Source: Bradyrhizobium nivariense
Lineage (GTDB): Bacteria; Pseudomonadota; Alphaproteobacteria; Rhizobiales; Xanthobacteraceae
NCBI RefSeq assembly: GCF_029846715.1
Contig: NZ_JARVWW010000033.1
Coordinates: 23,342 to 87,341 of the forward strand
DNA length: 64,000 nucleotides
Direction: 5' to 3'
A program made the position numbers and the translations under genes. Below the pieces are notes generated by a model. It made no database searches and was not told where the DNA came from. It was given only the letters and a program-made list of their open reading frames with translations. This document shows, one piece after another, positions 25,969-35,059 of this stretch. How positions within the stretch are numbered: the stretch's first letter is position 1; each line of letters starts with the position of its first letter.

Positions 25969-26967
25969 ATGACGACCGCCGCTCTGTCCAAAGTTGAGGA
26001 AGTTTCCGGTCTGCCCGACATGAAGGTGTCGGTGCGCCAGGTGTTCGGGATCGACAGCGATCTCGAAGTGCCGGCCTATTCCGAAGTCGATCCTCATGTC
26101 CCGGAAGTTGACGCCGACTACCGCTTCGACCGTGCCACCACACTCGCCATTCTCGCCGGCTTCTCCAGAAATCGCCGCGTCATGGTCACCGGCTATCACG
26201 GCACCGGCAAATCGACCCATATCGAACAGGTCGCTGCCCGGCTGAACTGGCCCTGCGTGCGCGTCAACCTCGACAGCCACATCAGCCGTATCGATCTCGT
26301 CGGCAAGGATTCGATCGTGGTCCGCGACGGCAAGCAGGTCACCGAGTTTCGCGACGGCATCCTGCCCTGGGCGCTCCAGCACAACGTCGCGCTCGTGTTC
26401 GACGAATACGATGCCGGCCGCCCGGATGTGATGTTCGTGATCCAGCGCGTGCTGGAAGTCTCCGGCCGCCTGACGCTGCTCGACCAGAACAAGGTGATCA
26501 AGCCGCATCCGGCGTTCCGGATGTTCTCGACCGCCAACACCGTCGGTCTCGGCGACACCTCGGGCCTCTACCACGGCACCCAGCAGATCAACCAGGGCCA
26601 GATGGACCGCTGGTCGATCGTCACAACGCTGAACTATCTCAGCCATGACGAGGAAGTGGAGATCGTGCTGGCCAAGGCCAAGCACTATCGCACCCAGGAA
26701 GGCCGCGACATCGTCAACAAGATGGTGCGCCTTGCCGATCTCACCCGCAACGCCTTCGCCAATGGCGATCTGTCGACGGTGATGAGCCCGCGCACGGTGA
26801 TCACCTGGGCGGAGAACGCCGACATTTTTGGCGATATCGGATTCGCGTTCCGGGTCACCTTCCTCAACAAGTGCGACGAGCTCGAGCGTCCGCTGGTTGC
26901 CGAGTTCTACCAGCGCTGCTTCAACGCGGAGCTGCCGGAATCGGCGGTGAACGTGGCGCTCAGCTGA
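25969..26967 (+). CDS. cobS: Aerobic cobaltochelatase subunit CobS
   Basis: A protein of 332 residues of the MoxR/AAA+ type. The Walker A is VTGYHGTGKSTHIEQVAARL and the Walker B region is LVFDEYDAGRPDVMFVIQRV; LDSHISRIDLVGKD and GLGDTSGLYHGTQQINQGQM follow, with sensor and arginine residues in the C-terminal helical part. With CobT it forms the ATP-driven complex that helps CobN insert Co2+ into hydrogenobyrinic acid a,c-diamide. The start at 25969 has an ideal GGAGG. cobT follows after a repeat of about 170 bases. Confidence 0.96.
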   Translation: MTTAALSKVEEVSGLPDMKVSVRQVFGIDSDLEVPAYSEVDPHVPEVDADYRFDRATTLAILAGFSRNRRVMVTGYHGTGKSTHIEQVAARLNWPCVRVNLDSHISRIDLVGKDSIVVRDGKQVTEFRDGILPWALQHNVALVFDEYDAGRPDVMFVIQRVLEVSGRLTLLDQNKVIKPHPAFRMFSTANTVGLGDTSGLYHGTQQINQGQMDRWSIVTTLNYLSHDEEVEIVLAKAKHYRTQEGRDIVNKMVRLADLTRNAFANGDLSTVMSPRTVITWAENADIFGDIGFAFRVTFLNKCDELERPLVAEFYQRCFNAELPESAVNVALS

Positions 26968-26972
26968 GATTT

Positions 26973-27146
26973 GAGATGTCGTCCCGGACAAGCGAACTCC
27001 TGGCGGCGCGAAGCGCCGTCTGGAGGAAGCGCAGATCCGGGACCCATAACCACAGGGCGTGGTTGTCGCGAAGATCGGGGCCGTCAGTGTGCTCAATAAC
27101 TGCATGCGGTGGTTATGGGTCCTGGCCTTCGCCAGGACGACGGTGA
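26973..27146. repeat. Intergenic palindromic region, family B variant, between cobS and cobT
   Basis: Carries GTCGTCCCGGACAAGCG near the start, CCGGGACCCATAACCACAGG in the middle and GGTTATGGGTCCTGGCC plus TTCGCCAGGACGACGG at the end, inverted relative to one another. It interrupts the otherwise tight cobS-cobT pair and could affect transcript processing. Confidence 0.7.
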
Positions 27147-27153
27147 GATCGAG

Positions 27154-29058
27154 ATGAGCACCACCTCCAACTCCAAATTCCGCAACACCAAGGAAGCCCC
27201 GACCGAGCCGTTCAAGCGCTCGGTGGCGTCCTGCCTGAAGGCGATCGCCAAGGCGCCCGAGCTCGACGTCAGCTTCGCCGCGGAGCGTCCCGGGCTCGCG
27301 CCGGGCAAGGCACGGCTGCCCGAGCCCGCGCGAAAAATGACCAAGCGGGATGCCGCGATCGTGCGCGGCCATGCCGACTCGATCGCGCTCAAGCTCGCCT
27401 GTCACGATCCGAAACTGCATCGCAAGCTGATGCCGGGCAATCCGCAGGCGCGTGGCGTGTTCGAGGCGGTGGAGCAGGCTCGCGTCGAGGCGATCGGCGC
27501 GCGCCGCATGGCCGGCGTTGCCAAAAACCTCACTGCGATGCTCGACGACCATTTCCATCGCGGCAAGTTCGACGAAATCACCGACCGCGCCGACGCGCCG
27601 CTTGCGGACGCGCTGGCGATGCTGGTGCGCGAACGCCTGACCGGCATGGCGCCGCCGACGGCTGCCAAGAAGGTGGTCGACCTCTGGCGTCCCATCCTCG
27701 AAGACAAGATCGGCAAGCGGCTCGACCGGCTCGACGGCCTGGTCGAGGATCAGACCAGGTTCGGCGACGCCGTGCATGATCTGTTGACCGCGCTCGAGAT
27801 CGGCGACGAGCGCAGCGCCGACAGTGAAGACAATGACGACAACGAGGATAATCAGGACGGCGACAACGACCAGTCCGGCGCCGAGGGCTCGCCCGATTCC
27901 GACGCCGCGCAGGAGATGAGCGCCGATCAGGCGCAGGCGTCGAGCGAGGAGATGAGCGAGAGCGCGATGGAAAGCGCGCAGGCCTCGACCTCCGATACCT
28001 TCGACGACGGCGAGCTCGGCGACGACGAGACGCCGGGCGAGGCGACGCGTCCGAACTCGCACGGCAAGAACGAGCCGCGCGGGCCGGAATATCACGCCTT
28101 CGCACCGAAATTCGACGAGATCATCGCTGCCGAAGACCTCTGCGATCATGACGAGCTGGAGCGGTTGCGCGCCTATCTCGACAAGCAGCTCGCGCATCTG
28201 CAGGGCATCGTCGCCCGTCTCGCCAACCGGCTGCAGCGCCGGCTGATGGCGCAGCAGAACCGCGCCTGGGAGTTCGATCTCGAAGAGGGCATTTTGGACC
28301 CCGCGCGGCTCTCGCGCGTGGTGACCGATCCCTATCATCCGCTGTCCTTCATGCACGAGAAGGAGGCGACGTTCCGCGACACCGTGGTGACGCTGCTGCT
28401 CGACAATTCCGGCTCGATGCGCGGACGCCCGATCACGGTGGCGGCGACCTGCGCCGACATCCTCGCCCGCACGCTGGAGCGCTGCGGCGTCAAGGTCGAG
28501 ATTCTCGGCTTCACCACGCGCGCCTGGAAGGGCGGGCAATCGCGCGAGGCCTGGCTTGCCGCCGGCAAGCCGGCCAATCCCGGCCGCCTCAACGATCTCC
28601 GCCACATCATCTACAAGTCGGCGGATGCCCCGTGGCGTCGTGCGCGAAAAAACCTCGGCCTGATGATGCGCGAGGGGCTCTTGAAGGAGAACATCGACGG
28701 CGAGGCGCTCGACTGGGCGCACAAGCGCCTGCTCGGTCGGCCCGAGCAGCGCAAGATCCTGATGATGATCTCGGACGGCGCGCCGGTCGACGATTCCACG
28801 CTGTCGGTCAATCCCGGCAACTACCTCGAGCGGCACCTGCGCCACATCATCGAGGAGATCGAGATCCGCTCGCCGGTCGAGCTGATCGCGATCGGCATCG
28901 GCCATGACGTGACGCGCTATTATCGCCGCGCGGTGACGATCGTGGATGCCGAAGAGCTCGGCGGCGCCATCACCGAAAAGCTCGCCGAACTCTTCAGCGA
29001 GACCAACACCGCGCCCACGCAACCGGCCAACCGCCCGCGCCGCAAATTGCATTCGTGA
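27154..29058 (+). CDS. cobT: Aerobic cobaltochelatase subunit CobT
   Basis: A protein of 634 residues. The N-terminal half (FKRSVASCLKAIAKAPELDV, ARKMTKRDAAIVRGHADSIA) is followed by a long acidic, Asp/Glu/Ser-rich linker from about residue 225 to 310. A C-terminal von Willebrand A domain has a complete MIDAS in LLLDNSGSMRGRPITVAATC and later metal-site residues in MMISDGAPVDDSTLS. It partners CobS as the chelatase's large ring subunit in aerobic B12 synthesis. The ATG at 27154 lies 8 bases after the repeat; the next gene's GTG overlaps its stop. Confidence 0.95.
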   Translation: MSTTSNSKFRNTKEAPTEPFKRSVASCLKAIAKAPELDVSFAAERPGLAPGKARLPEPARKMTKRDAAIVRGHADSIALKLACHDPKLHRKLMPGNPQARGVFEAVEQARVEAIGARRMAGVAKNLTAMLDDHFHRGKFDEITDRADAPLADALAMLVRERLTGMAPPTAAKKVVDLWRPILEDKIGKRLDRLDGLVEDQTRFGDAVHDLLTALEIGDERSADSEDNDDNEDNQDGDNDQSGAEGSPDSDAAQEMSADQAQASSEEMSESAMESAQASTSDTFDDGELGDDETPGEATRPNSHGKNEPRGPEYHAFAPKFDEIIAAEDLCDHDELERLRAYLDKQLAHLQGIVARLANRLQRRLMAQQNRAWEFDLEEGILDPARLSRVVTDPYHPLSFMHEKEATFRDTVVTLLLDNSGSMRGRPITVAATCADILARTLERCGVKVEILGFTTRAWKGGQSREAWLAAGKPANPGRLNDLRHIIYKSADAPWRRARKNLGLMMREGLLKENIDGEALDWAHKRLLGRPEQRKILMMISDGAPVDDSTLSVNPGNYLERHLRHIIEEIEIRSPVELIAIGIGHDVTRYYRRAVTIVDAEELGGAITEKLAELFSETNTAPTQPANRPRRKLHS

Positions 29059-30110
29059 GCAAACCTTCATCCCGCCGCAGCTTTCTGGGCCACGCGGCGG
29101 CGGGATTTTCCACTCTCGCACTTTCTCGCCTGGCGCAGGCGCAAGCCACGACCGAGCCGATCGAGCACGCCGGCGCCGCGCCCGTCCGCATCGAGGTCAA
29201 CGCGCGGCCGATTCCCAATTTCGAGCCGCGCGACCGCACGCGCACGCGCTTCGGCTCGCTGGAGTATCGCGGCGGCCTCGTGCTGACCTCGCCGTATCGC
29301 CGCTTCGGCGGCCTGTCCGGCTTCCGCTTCCTCGATACCAGGGGCGAGCGCTTTCTCGCGATCTCCGACCAGGCCACCTGGTTCACCGGCGCCATCCGCT
29401 ATTCCGGGCGGAGCATGGTCGCGCTCGACGACGTCGAGGCCGCGCCGGTGCTCAATGCGGAGGGGCGGCCGATCACCGAGAAGCGGCTGTGGTACGACAC
29501 CGAATCGCTCGCGCGTGACGGCGACCTCGTCTATGTCGGGCTCGAGCGCGTCAACCAGATCATGCGTTTCAATTTCGCCGGCGGCGGCACCCGCGCCCGC
29601 GGCGAGGTGCTCGCCGTGCCGCCGGCGGTGCGCAAGCTGCCCTACAACAAGGGGCTCGAAGCACTGGTGTTCGTGCCCAAAGGGCAGCCGCTCGCGGGCA
29701 CCTTGATCGCGTTGTCGGAGGGCGGCTTCGATGCCAACGGCAATCTGATCGGATTTTTGATCGGCGGCCCCACGCCGGGCCAGTTCAGCATTCGCCGCAC
29801 CGACCAGCAGTTCATCAGCGACGCCGTGCTGCTGCCCTCGGGCGATCTCTTGATCCTCGAACGCAAATTCTCCTGGTTCACCGGCGTCGACATCCGCATC
29901 CGCGCGATCCCCCTGAAATCGATCGCGCCGGGCGCCGTGGTCGACGGCCCCGCGCTGTTCAAGGCCGATCTCGGCCAGGAGATCGACAACATGGAAGGCA
30001 TCGACGCCCACGTCACCGCCGACGGCGAAACCGTGCTGACGCTGGTGTCGGACGACAATTTTTCGCTGCTCCAGCGCACGCTGCTGTTGCAGTTCACGCT
30101 GGTGGAGTAG
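29055..30110 (+). CDS. Phytase-like esterase domain protein, Tat-exported
   Basis: A protein of 351 residues starting with GTG that overlaps the cobT stop by 4 bases. The Tat signal is SRRSFLGHAAAGFSTLALSR, cleaved near AQAQA. The mature protein fits the 'esterase-like activity of phytase' fold: GGLVLTSPYRRFGGLSGFRF, FLAISDQATWFT, SLARDGDLVYVGLERVNQIM, FDANGNLIGFLIGG, LPSGDLLILERKFSW and DNMEGIDAHVTADGETVL. Most likely a periplasmic β-propeller phosphoesterase. Overlap with cobT may be positional rather than functional. Confidence 0.82.
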   Translation: MSKPSSRRSFLGHAAAGFSTLALSRLAQAQATTEPIEHAGAAPVRIEVNARPIPNFEPRDRTRTRFGSLEYRGGLVLTSPYRRFGGLSGFRFLDTRGERFLAISDQATWFTGAIRYSGRSMVALDDVEAAPVLNAEGRPITEKRLWYDTESLARDGDLVYVGLERVNQIMRFNFAGGGTRARGEVLAVPPAVRKLPYNKGLEALVFVPKGQPLAGTLIALSEGGFDANGNLIGFLIGGPTPGQFSIRRTDQQFISDAVLLPSGDLLILERKFSWFTGVDIRIRAIPLKSIAPGAVVDGPALFKADLGQEIDNMEGIDAHVTADGETVLTLVSDDNFSLLQRTLLLQFTLVE

Positions 30111-30234
30111 GGCGTCCCGGCGCGCGGGCGCAATGCATGACGCTACGGGCCGCCATTCCCCCGGCGCGGCTGGCAATCCGCGTTTGCCTCACTACACTCC
30201 CTGCATCGCCCTCCATCCCTCCGGAACTCCCCGC

Positions 30235-31347
30235 ATGAGCGCCCTGTTTTCCCCGATCAAGCTGCGCGGCCTGACGTTGAAGAACCGAATCGTGGTCTCG
30301 CCGATGTGCCAATATTCGGCCGACGACGGTGTCGCCAATGACTGGCACTTCACCCACATCAACAATCTCAGCCTGTCGGGCGCGGCGATGTTCTGCATCG
30401 AGGCGACCCATGTCGAGGCGATCGGCCGCATCACGCCGGGCTGCCTCGGGCTCTACAGCGATGCCGCCGAGGCCGCGCTGAAGCAGGTCCTCAGCTCGGT
30501 GCGCAAGCACTCCTCCACCGCGGTTGCGATGCAGCTCGCGCATGCCGGCCGCAAGGCCTCCAGCGCGCGGCCCTGGGACGGCGGTCAGCTGATTCCGCAG
30601 AGCGACGGCGGCTGGCAGACCGTGGCGCCGTCGGCGTTGCCGCACAAGGAGGGCGAGGCTGCGCCGCTCGCGCTCGACGCCGCGGGCCTCGAGCGCATCC
30701 GCGACGCCTTCGTCGAGTCCGCCAAACGTGCCGATCGCATCGGCATCGACGCCATCGAGCTGCACGGCGCGCACGGCTATCTCCTGCACCAGTTCCTGTC
30801 GCCGATCTCCAACAGGCGCACCGACGCGTACGGCGGGTCTTTGCAGAACCGCATGCGCTTTCCGCTGGAGGTCTACGACGCGGTGCGCGCCGTGTTCCCG
30901 CACGACAAGCCGGTCGGTATGCGGGTATCGTCGACCGACTGGGTCGAGGGCGGCTGGGATCTCGCGCAGACGATCGAATTCGCAGGCGCGCTGAAGGCGC
31001 GCGGCGTCGACTGGATCGATGCCTCCTCCGGCGGCGTCTCGCCGCTGCAGAAGATCGCGCTCGGGCCCGGCTACCAGGTGCAGTTTGCCGAGGCCATCAA
31101 GCGCGAGACAGGACTGCCCACCATCGCCGTCGGCCTGATCACGGAAGCCAGGCAGGCCGAAGAGATCGTCGCATCCGGCAAGGCCGACATGATCGCGCTC
31201 GCCCGCGGCATGCTCTACGACCCCCGCTGGGCCTGGCATGCCGCAGCGGACGTCGGCGGCGAAGTCGAGGCACCACCGCAATACTGGCGCTCGCAGCCGT
31301 CGACGCAGAAGGCGCTGTTCGGCAAGACCACGTTCGGGGCGAGGTGA
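30235..31347 (+). CDS. NADH:flavin oxidoreductase, old-yellow-enzyme family (YqjM-like)
   Basis: A protein of 370 residues with an FMN-binding TIM barrel. Motifs are LFSPIKLRGLTLKNRIVVSP, MCQYSADDGVANDWHFTH, CIEATHVEAIGRITPGCLG, QLAHAGRKAS, ELHGAHGYLLHQFLSPISN and RRTDAYGGSLQNRMRF-like residues, ending with TIAVGLITEARQAEEIV. The Cys of MCQYSAD matches the YqjM-type redox cysteine. It reduces activated alkenes with NAD(P)H. Starts at ATG 30235 after a long in-frame but non-conserved lead. The natural substrate cannot be told. Confidence 0.9.
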   Translation: MSALFSPIKLRGLTLKNRIVVSPMCQYSADDGVANDWHFTHINNLSLSGAAMFCIEATHVEAIGRITPGCLGLYSDAAEAALKQVLSSVRKHSSTAVAMQLAHAGRKASSARPWDGGQLIPQSDGGWQTVAPSALPHKEGEAAPLALDAAGLERIRDAFVESAKRADRIGIDAIELHGAHGYLLHQFLSPISNRRTDAYGGSLQNRMRFPLEVYDAVRAVFPHDKPVGMRVSSTDWVEGGWDLAQTIEFAGALKARGVDWIDASSGGVSPLQKIALGPGYQVQFAEAIKRETGLPTIAVGLITEARQAEEIVASGKADMIALARGMLYDPRWAWHAAADVGGEVEAPPQYWRSQPSTQKALFGKTTFGAR

Positions 31348-31457
31348 GGGTAGCCCCTCACCACCTACCCCTCACGCATCCGTAACTCCTCTCACCTTCC
31401 ACCTCCTCCAAATCTGGCCTAACCTCGCGCGCTTCGAACTCCTCACGGAGGCCCGCC

Positions 31458-31868
31458 ATGCGGTTTCGTGTCCGGAAGGCTGCTCATGTGCTGGAGCGCG
31501 TTGGCCTCGCGATGGCGGGGGCCGCGTGCGGGCTGTTCGTCGGCGCCTATGTCGGATCTGCGATTGCGCCGCTCACCACGCAGGGCTTTCTGCTGGTGAT
31601 GATGCTGCTCGGCGTCGTCGGCTTCTATCTCGGCATCGACACGCCGCAGGTTCCGTTCGACGAGGCCCACAGCCAGCTCGACGCCGCGGAATTTCTGAGT
31701 TCCGCCGGCACGCTCTGCGCCACGTTCACCGCCTTTGCCTCCATCGCCATCATCGTGCTGCGGCTCGAGCCGCACATGGCCTGGACCTGGCTCGCTCTGA
31801 TCGGCTGGATCGCCGGCGTCACCATGCAGATCGTCGCGGGCGCGAAGGCCAGGATGCGGAAGTCGTGA
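31458..31868 (+). CDS. Small four-helix membrane protein of unknown function
   Basis: A protein of 136 residues with about four membrane helices: GLAMAGAACGLFVGAYVGSA, GFLLVMMLLGVVGFYLGIDT, LCATFTAFASIAIIVLRLEP and WLALIGWIAGVTMQIVAGAK, and a basic C-terminus. I do not recognise a named family. The start follows GGAGGCCCGCC at about 8 bases. It converges with a PilZ gene across a hairpin, so it is probably monocistronic. Confidence 0.7.
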   Translation: MRFRVRKAAHVLERVGLAMAGAACGLFVGAYVGSAIAPLTTQGFLLVMMLLGVVGFYLGIDTPQVPFDEAHSQLDAAEFLSSAGTLCATFTAFASIAIIVLRLEPHMAWTWLALIGWIAGVTMQIVAGAKARMRKS

Positions 31869-31897
31869 AACGAGATAGCGGCGCGACAATCTCCGCC

Positions 31898-31933
31898 GTC
31901 GTCCTGGCTTTCGCCAGGCCGACGGGGGAGGGT
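31898..31933. repeat. Short family B palindrome between convergent genes
   Basis: GTCGTCCTGGCTTTCGCCAG contains the 6-base stem CCTGGC/GCCAGG and is a truncated copy of the family B ends. It lies between the two convergent stops and could act as a two-way terminator. Confidence 0.6.
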
Positions 31934-31938
31934 TCCCT

Positions 31939-32190
31939 CTAAAACACCACGCCCACCCGCGTGCCGCGCTTCCACGCGATCCGGCAGCGCTTCTTCGTGT
32001 TGACGTGCAGCAGCTCGAACCTGTCGGGGATCGTCACCTGGCCGCCGAGATCGACGCAGGCGCCGCCGGGCGAATAGTCGATCAGCGTGCAAACGATCAC
32101 CGGCGCGCGCGGGTCGGTGATGATCTTGGCCTGGCGGGATACCAGGCCGGCGGGTTTGACGCGGGCGTGTCGGCGCGGATGCATTGGCAC
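31939..32190 (-). CDS. Short PilZ-domain protein
   Basis: A protein of 83 residues. It has a basic RRHARVKPAG segment near the start (R-x3-R-like) followed by a DYSPGGACVDLGG stretch matching the D/N-x-S-x2-G half of the PilZ c-di-GMP motif, and RCRIAWKRGTRVGVVF as the β-barrel end. PilZ domains bind c-di-GMP and alter motility or exopolysaccharide synthesis. It may be a minimal PilZ adaptor; partner unknown. Start could be Met1 or Met3. Confidence 0.75.
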   Translation of the reverse strand: MPMHPRRHARVKPAGLVSRQAKIITDPRAPVIVCTLIDYSPGGACVDLGGQVTIPDRFELLHVNTKKRCRIAWKRGTRVGVVF

Positions 32191-32340
32191 TCTCCTCCAA
32201 TTTCCGCGGATAGCGCGGGTGGTCCGGGAGATGATGCAGAAGAGTTGATGCGATCCGACTAAGGCGGGGCTGAGAATTTTAATGAAAAGTGTCGGCGAAT
32301 GGAGAAAGCGGCGGTAGCGGGGTGGGGCGGCTGTATCTTC

Positions 32341-32471
32341 GTGTCGTCCTGGCGAAAGCCAGGACCCATTACCCCAGGACGTATTTTGGCGAAGATTCGT
32401 TGTTCGGTACGCCTAGCTTCCGCAACCGAAAGATCACGCGGTATGGGTCCTGGCTTTCGCCAGGACGACAC
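32341..32471. repeat. Intergenic palindromic element, family B, full-length copy
   Basis: Starts GTGTCGTCCTGGCGAAAGCC and ends with its inverse (GGCTTTCGCCAGGACGACAC). Its interior matches the 8642-8774 element position by position, so the two are full-length copies of one ~130-base unit. It lies upstream of the PilZ gene and downstream of DUF2235; bases 32191-32340 hold no supported gene. Confidence 0.8.
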
Positions 32472-32522
32472 TTTTGGTGGAGCGCCGGTCAGTGTCCATT
32501 GCGGTCTGCCTCTAAGCAAACC

Positions 32523-33851
32523 TCACCCCGTCACGATCTCATCCGCCTCGGCAGCGGTACCCATATGCGGCGGCGCCGGCATCGGCACCGTCACATAGTC
32601 CTTCGGCAAGTTCACCGGGCGATACCCCGGCTCCACCGCCATCCGCTTCACCACGCTCTCGTGCAGATGCGCGCCTTCGGGGATGGGGCGCGGTTCGCAA
32701 TCGGGGATGTAGAAGCCCAGAAACACTTTCCGCTCCGGCCATTCCTTGTACTTGGCGCTCTTCGGCAGAAACTCCAGCACGCGCCACAGCGCCGTCATCG
32801 AATTGTGCAGCATGCCCGTCTTGCCGGTGTAGGCGGGCGCGACGTAGTGGAACGGTGAGTTCTTGCGCTGGATGCCCCAGGCGAGCTGGTTCACCGTGCG
32901 CGGGTTGAAGTTCAGCCCCGCGCGTCCCGCCTCCTCGATCATCCAGATCAGCGGATATTTCGACTCGCCGCTCTCGGCCTCCGGATAGCCGCCGCCGACG
33001 TCGCTATGCACGCCGGCGAACCACACCTGCAAAATGTCCTGCGGCTCCTTCTTGTGATCGGGCACGAAGCGGTTGCGCCAATATTCCTGCGGCTCCTCAT
33101 AGTCCTTGAGGCGGAACATGCAGCGCCGCTCGTCGATCGCGATCGCCTGCCGGAAGATGTTGACGCTCGGATTGCGCAGCGTGAAGGCGAGCTCCTCCAG
33201 GCTGAACACGAAGAAGAAGTTGTCGCGCCGCGGCACGATCACGCTCGCCACCGTGTCCCAGACGCCGATGAAGTGGATGGTCGGCCAGCGCGACGAGGTG
33301 ATGCGCGCGAATTGCGCGGCGAGATCGAATTCGTCCTTCGGCAGCGGCCCGTTCTCGTCGGAGCCCGCGTCCTTGAGGTCCTCGATGTCGTTGCCGCGCC
33401 CGGTGCCGGAATATTGCTTGTAGGCGACGAGGCCAGAGCCTGCGAGGTTGGCCTGCTCCGGCGAGATCAGGCCGATCTTGTGGATCAGTCCCGCCAGCAC
33501 CCGCACGGTATAGGCGCCGCGCGAGAAGCCGAACAGATAGATCTTGTCGCCCGGCGCGTAATGCTCGACCAGGAAGCAATAGGCCGAGAGCACGTTGTCA
33601 TCGAGCCCGTAGCCGGTGGCGAGCCCCAGCACCAGATTGACGTTGGCCTTGAACCGGTGCCACGTCGACGGCTCCGTCACCGTCCCGACCCCGGGATCGT
33701 AGAACACCAGCTGCCGCGGCTGCGTCCTGTCGGTCTTGCGCAGGCAGCGGTAGAGCTTCAGGACGTTGGAGATGTTCTCGCCGATCTCGTTGCCGGTGCC
33801 GTCACAGCAGATGACGAGGTTTTTCGGCTCGGATTTTGGTTCGTGCTCCAC
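32523..33851 (-). CDS. DUF2235 α/β-hydrolase, Tle1-like
   Basis: A protein of 442 residues starting with GTG. The N-terminal KNLVICCDGTGNEIGENISN is the DUF2235 opening, and GFSRGAYTVRVLAGLIHKIG holds the nucleophile Ser (S110) in a GxSxG-type elbow. IHFIGVWDTVASV and LQVWFAGVHSDVGGGYPEAE supply the acidic and His residues. DUF2235 proteins include T6SS phospholipase effectors (Tle1), but there is no VgrG, Hcp or immunity gene here, and no signal peptide. A frameshifted partial second copy lies at 36723-36870. Hydrolase activity is likely; its target is unknown. Confidence 0.85.
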   Translation of the reverse strand: MEHEPKSEPKNLVICCDGTGNEIGENISNVLKLYRCLRKTDRTQPRQLVFYDPGVGTVTEPSTWHRFKANVNLVLGLATGYGLDDNVLSAYCFLVEHYAPGDKIYLFGFSRGAYTVRVLAGLIHKIGLISPEQANLAGSGLVAYKQYSGTGRGNDIEDLKDAGSDENGPLPKDEFDLAAQFARITSSRWPTIHFIGVWDTVASVIVPRRDNFFFVFSLEELAFTLRNPSVNIFRQAIAIDERRCMFRLKDYEEPQEYWRNRFVPDHKKEPQDILQVWFAGVHSDVGGGYPEAESGESKYPLIWMIEEAGRAGLNFNPRTVNQLAWGIQRKNSPFHYVAPAYTGKTGMLHNSMTALWRVLEFLPKSAKYKEWPERKVFLGFYIPDCEPRPIPEGAHLHESVVKRMAVEPGYRPVNLPKDYVTVPMPAPPHMGTAAEADEIVTG

Positions 33852-34297
33852 AAGTCAGCCCCTCCCGGTGATGCTACCCGGGCGAGTATAGCGGAAAAGG
33901 ATGGGGGAGAGGAGACGATGGTGGTTCTTCCCCTCTCCCCTCGTGGGCCGGCCATCGCACACGAAGCAACATATGGCTGGAAGCCTGACTGCGGCCATCC
34001 TTCGAGACGCCCGCCTGCGGCGGGCCCTCAGGATGAGGGATGAGTATGCGGCAGCATTTCTCAACGCAGACGGATGCAGCTAAGCCTCATCCTGAGGAGA
34101 CCGCGAAGCGGTCGTCTCGAAGGACGAGGCGCTCGCTCAGGCGCCGCTGAGGCGTCATATGCGATAGCCCCGCCGTTGTGAAAGAGGGTGGCTCGCCGCG
34201 AGGCTTCGCGCCACCTTCTCCCACATCCGCCTTCGCTGAAGCTTCGGCGGACAGGAGGGGAGAAGGGAAGACAGCGCGAGCCCTGCTCGCCCCGCCC
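33852..34297. other. Repeat-rich non-coding gap
   Basis: 446 bases with no supported gene. They contain the family D palindrome (33994-34131), a short GAGAGGGGAAGAACC-type run near 33925, and an inverted TCCGCCTTCGCTGAAGC/GCTTCGGCGGA hairpin near 34225-34255. Bases near 33852 should carry the DUF2235 promoter, but I cannot define it. Confidence 0.6.
33994..34131. repeat. Intergenic palindromic element, family D copy 1
   Basis: Has CATCCTTCGAGACGCCCGCC with GGGCCCTCAGGATGAGGGAT and, inverted, CCTCATCCTGAGGAGACCGC with GTCTCGAAGGACGAGGC. A related element lies at 63761-63885. Both are non-coding spacers. Confidence 0.75.
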
Positions 34298-34432
34298 CTA
34301 CTTCTTCTTCCCTTGGCCGATCTCCGGCTGCCAGGTGGCATCCTTGCGGCTCGGTGCCGCGGCGCTGGCCTTGATCTTGTCCTTCTTCGGCTTCTTGGTC
34401 TCGCGGTTGCTGCGTTGCTGTCCCTTGGCCAT
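34298..34432 (-). CDS. Small basic conserved protein, 44 residues
   Basis: Starts MAKGQQRSNRETKKPKKDKI and ends IGQGKKK; highly positive with no hydrophobic core. Proteins beginning MAKGQQRSNREAKKPKK are a recurrent small family in proteobacteria (recognised from memory, function unknown). A strong AGGAGGAG ribosome site lies 8 bases before the ATG. A longer in-frame start exists upstream to 34591, but the residues added do not look conserved. Probably RNA- or ribosome-associated, which is speculative. Confidence 0.72.
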   Translation of the reverse strand: MAKGQQRSNRETKKPKKDKIKASAAAPSRKDATWQPEIGQGKKK

Positions 34433-34792
34433 GACGTCGTCTCCTCCTGGGTTTCGAGTTCGTCCGAATGCGAGATTGGCGCTGCAATAGTGGCTTGGCG
34501 AGGCGACGAGATGCATCTGCCCGAGCCATTGAAGATCGCCGCCGCGCACGCGAGACGCGGAAAGATGCAGCGCAATATCCACCTGCGGCAATTGCGTGAG
34601 TTGCGCTGACGTGATCGAGCGTACGCCCGCGCCATGCCGATTGCGAGGACTAAAACGCCGCGTGCGAGCGCCGCGCTGGGCCTTAAGTGCCCGCCCGCGC
34701 TGACATAATGCTGGCTATTGCCGCGCGACGGGCGCATGGTTTGCGGCAGCTGGCGTCGGTTGGGGCCCCTTCTTTGCGAAAGGCAGGCGCGC
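34433..34792. other. Intergenic gap between two divergent small genes
   Basis: About 360 bases in which I see no supported gene. It should contain the promoters of the small basic protein (minus) and of the 34793 gene (plus), but no clear -35/-10 pairs stand out. Confidence 0.55.
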
Positions 34793-35059
34793 ATGACCAT
34801 CCGCTCGCGACGAGAAACCATCACCTTCAAGCATCCATTCCACATCCGCGGCGTCGCGCGCGAGTTGCCGGCCGGCGCCTATGAGGTCGTCACCGACGAG
34901 GAGATGATCGAGGGTCTGTCCTTCGCGTCCTATCGCCGCGTCGCCACCATGATCACGGTGCCCGCCGAAGGCGTGCGCGGTGCGATGGAGATGCTGTCGA
35001 TCGGCTCGGTCGACCTTGCGGATGCCCAACGCATCGACGCGAGTGCCGCCAATGACTGA
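34793..35059 (+). CDS. Conserved hypothetical protein, 88 residues
   Basis: Reads MTIRSRRETITFKHPFHIRG, then VARELPAGAYEVVTDEEMIE, GLSFASYRRVATMITVPAEG. I recognise the pattern from rhizobial genomes without a function. No signal or membrane segment. The stop overlaps the next gene's start by 8 bases, so the two form an operon. The ATG at 34793 is used because residues before it are not conserved-looking. Confidence 0.65.
   Translation: MTIRSRRETITFKHPFHIRGVARELPAGAYEVVTDEEMIEGLSFASYRRVATMITVPAEGVRGAMEMLSIGSVDLADAQRIDASAAND

Noticed and set aside
25825..29121. A 1098-codon minus-strand open frame opposite cobS and cobT
   Set aside because: It is the codon-bias shadow of two well-defined sense genes; no start signal or domain.
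32523..33851. A type VI secretion effector locus around DUF2235
   Set aside because: No VgrG, Hcp, PAAR or immunity-type gene lies nearby; the hydrolase alone is not enough evidence.
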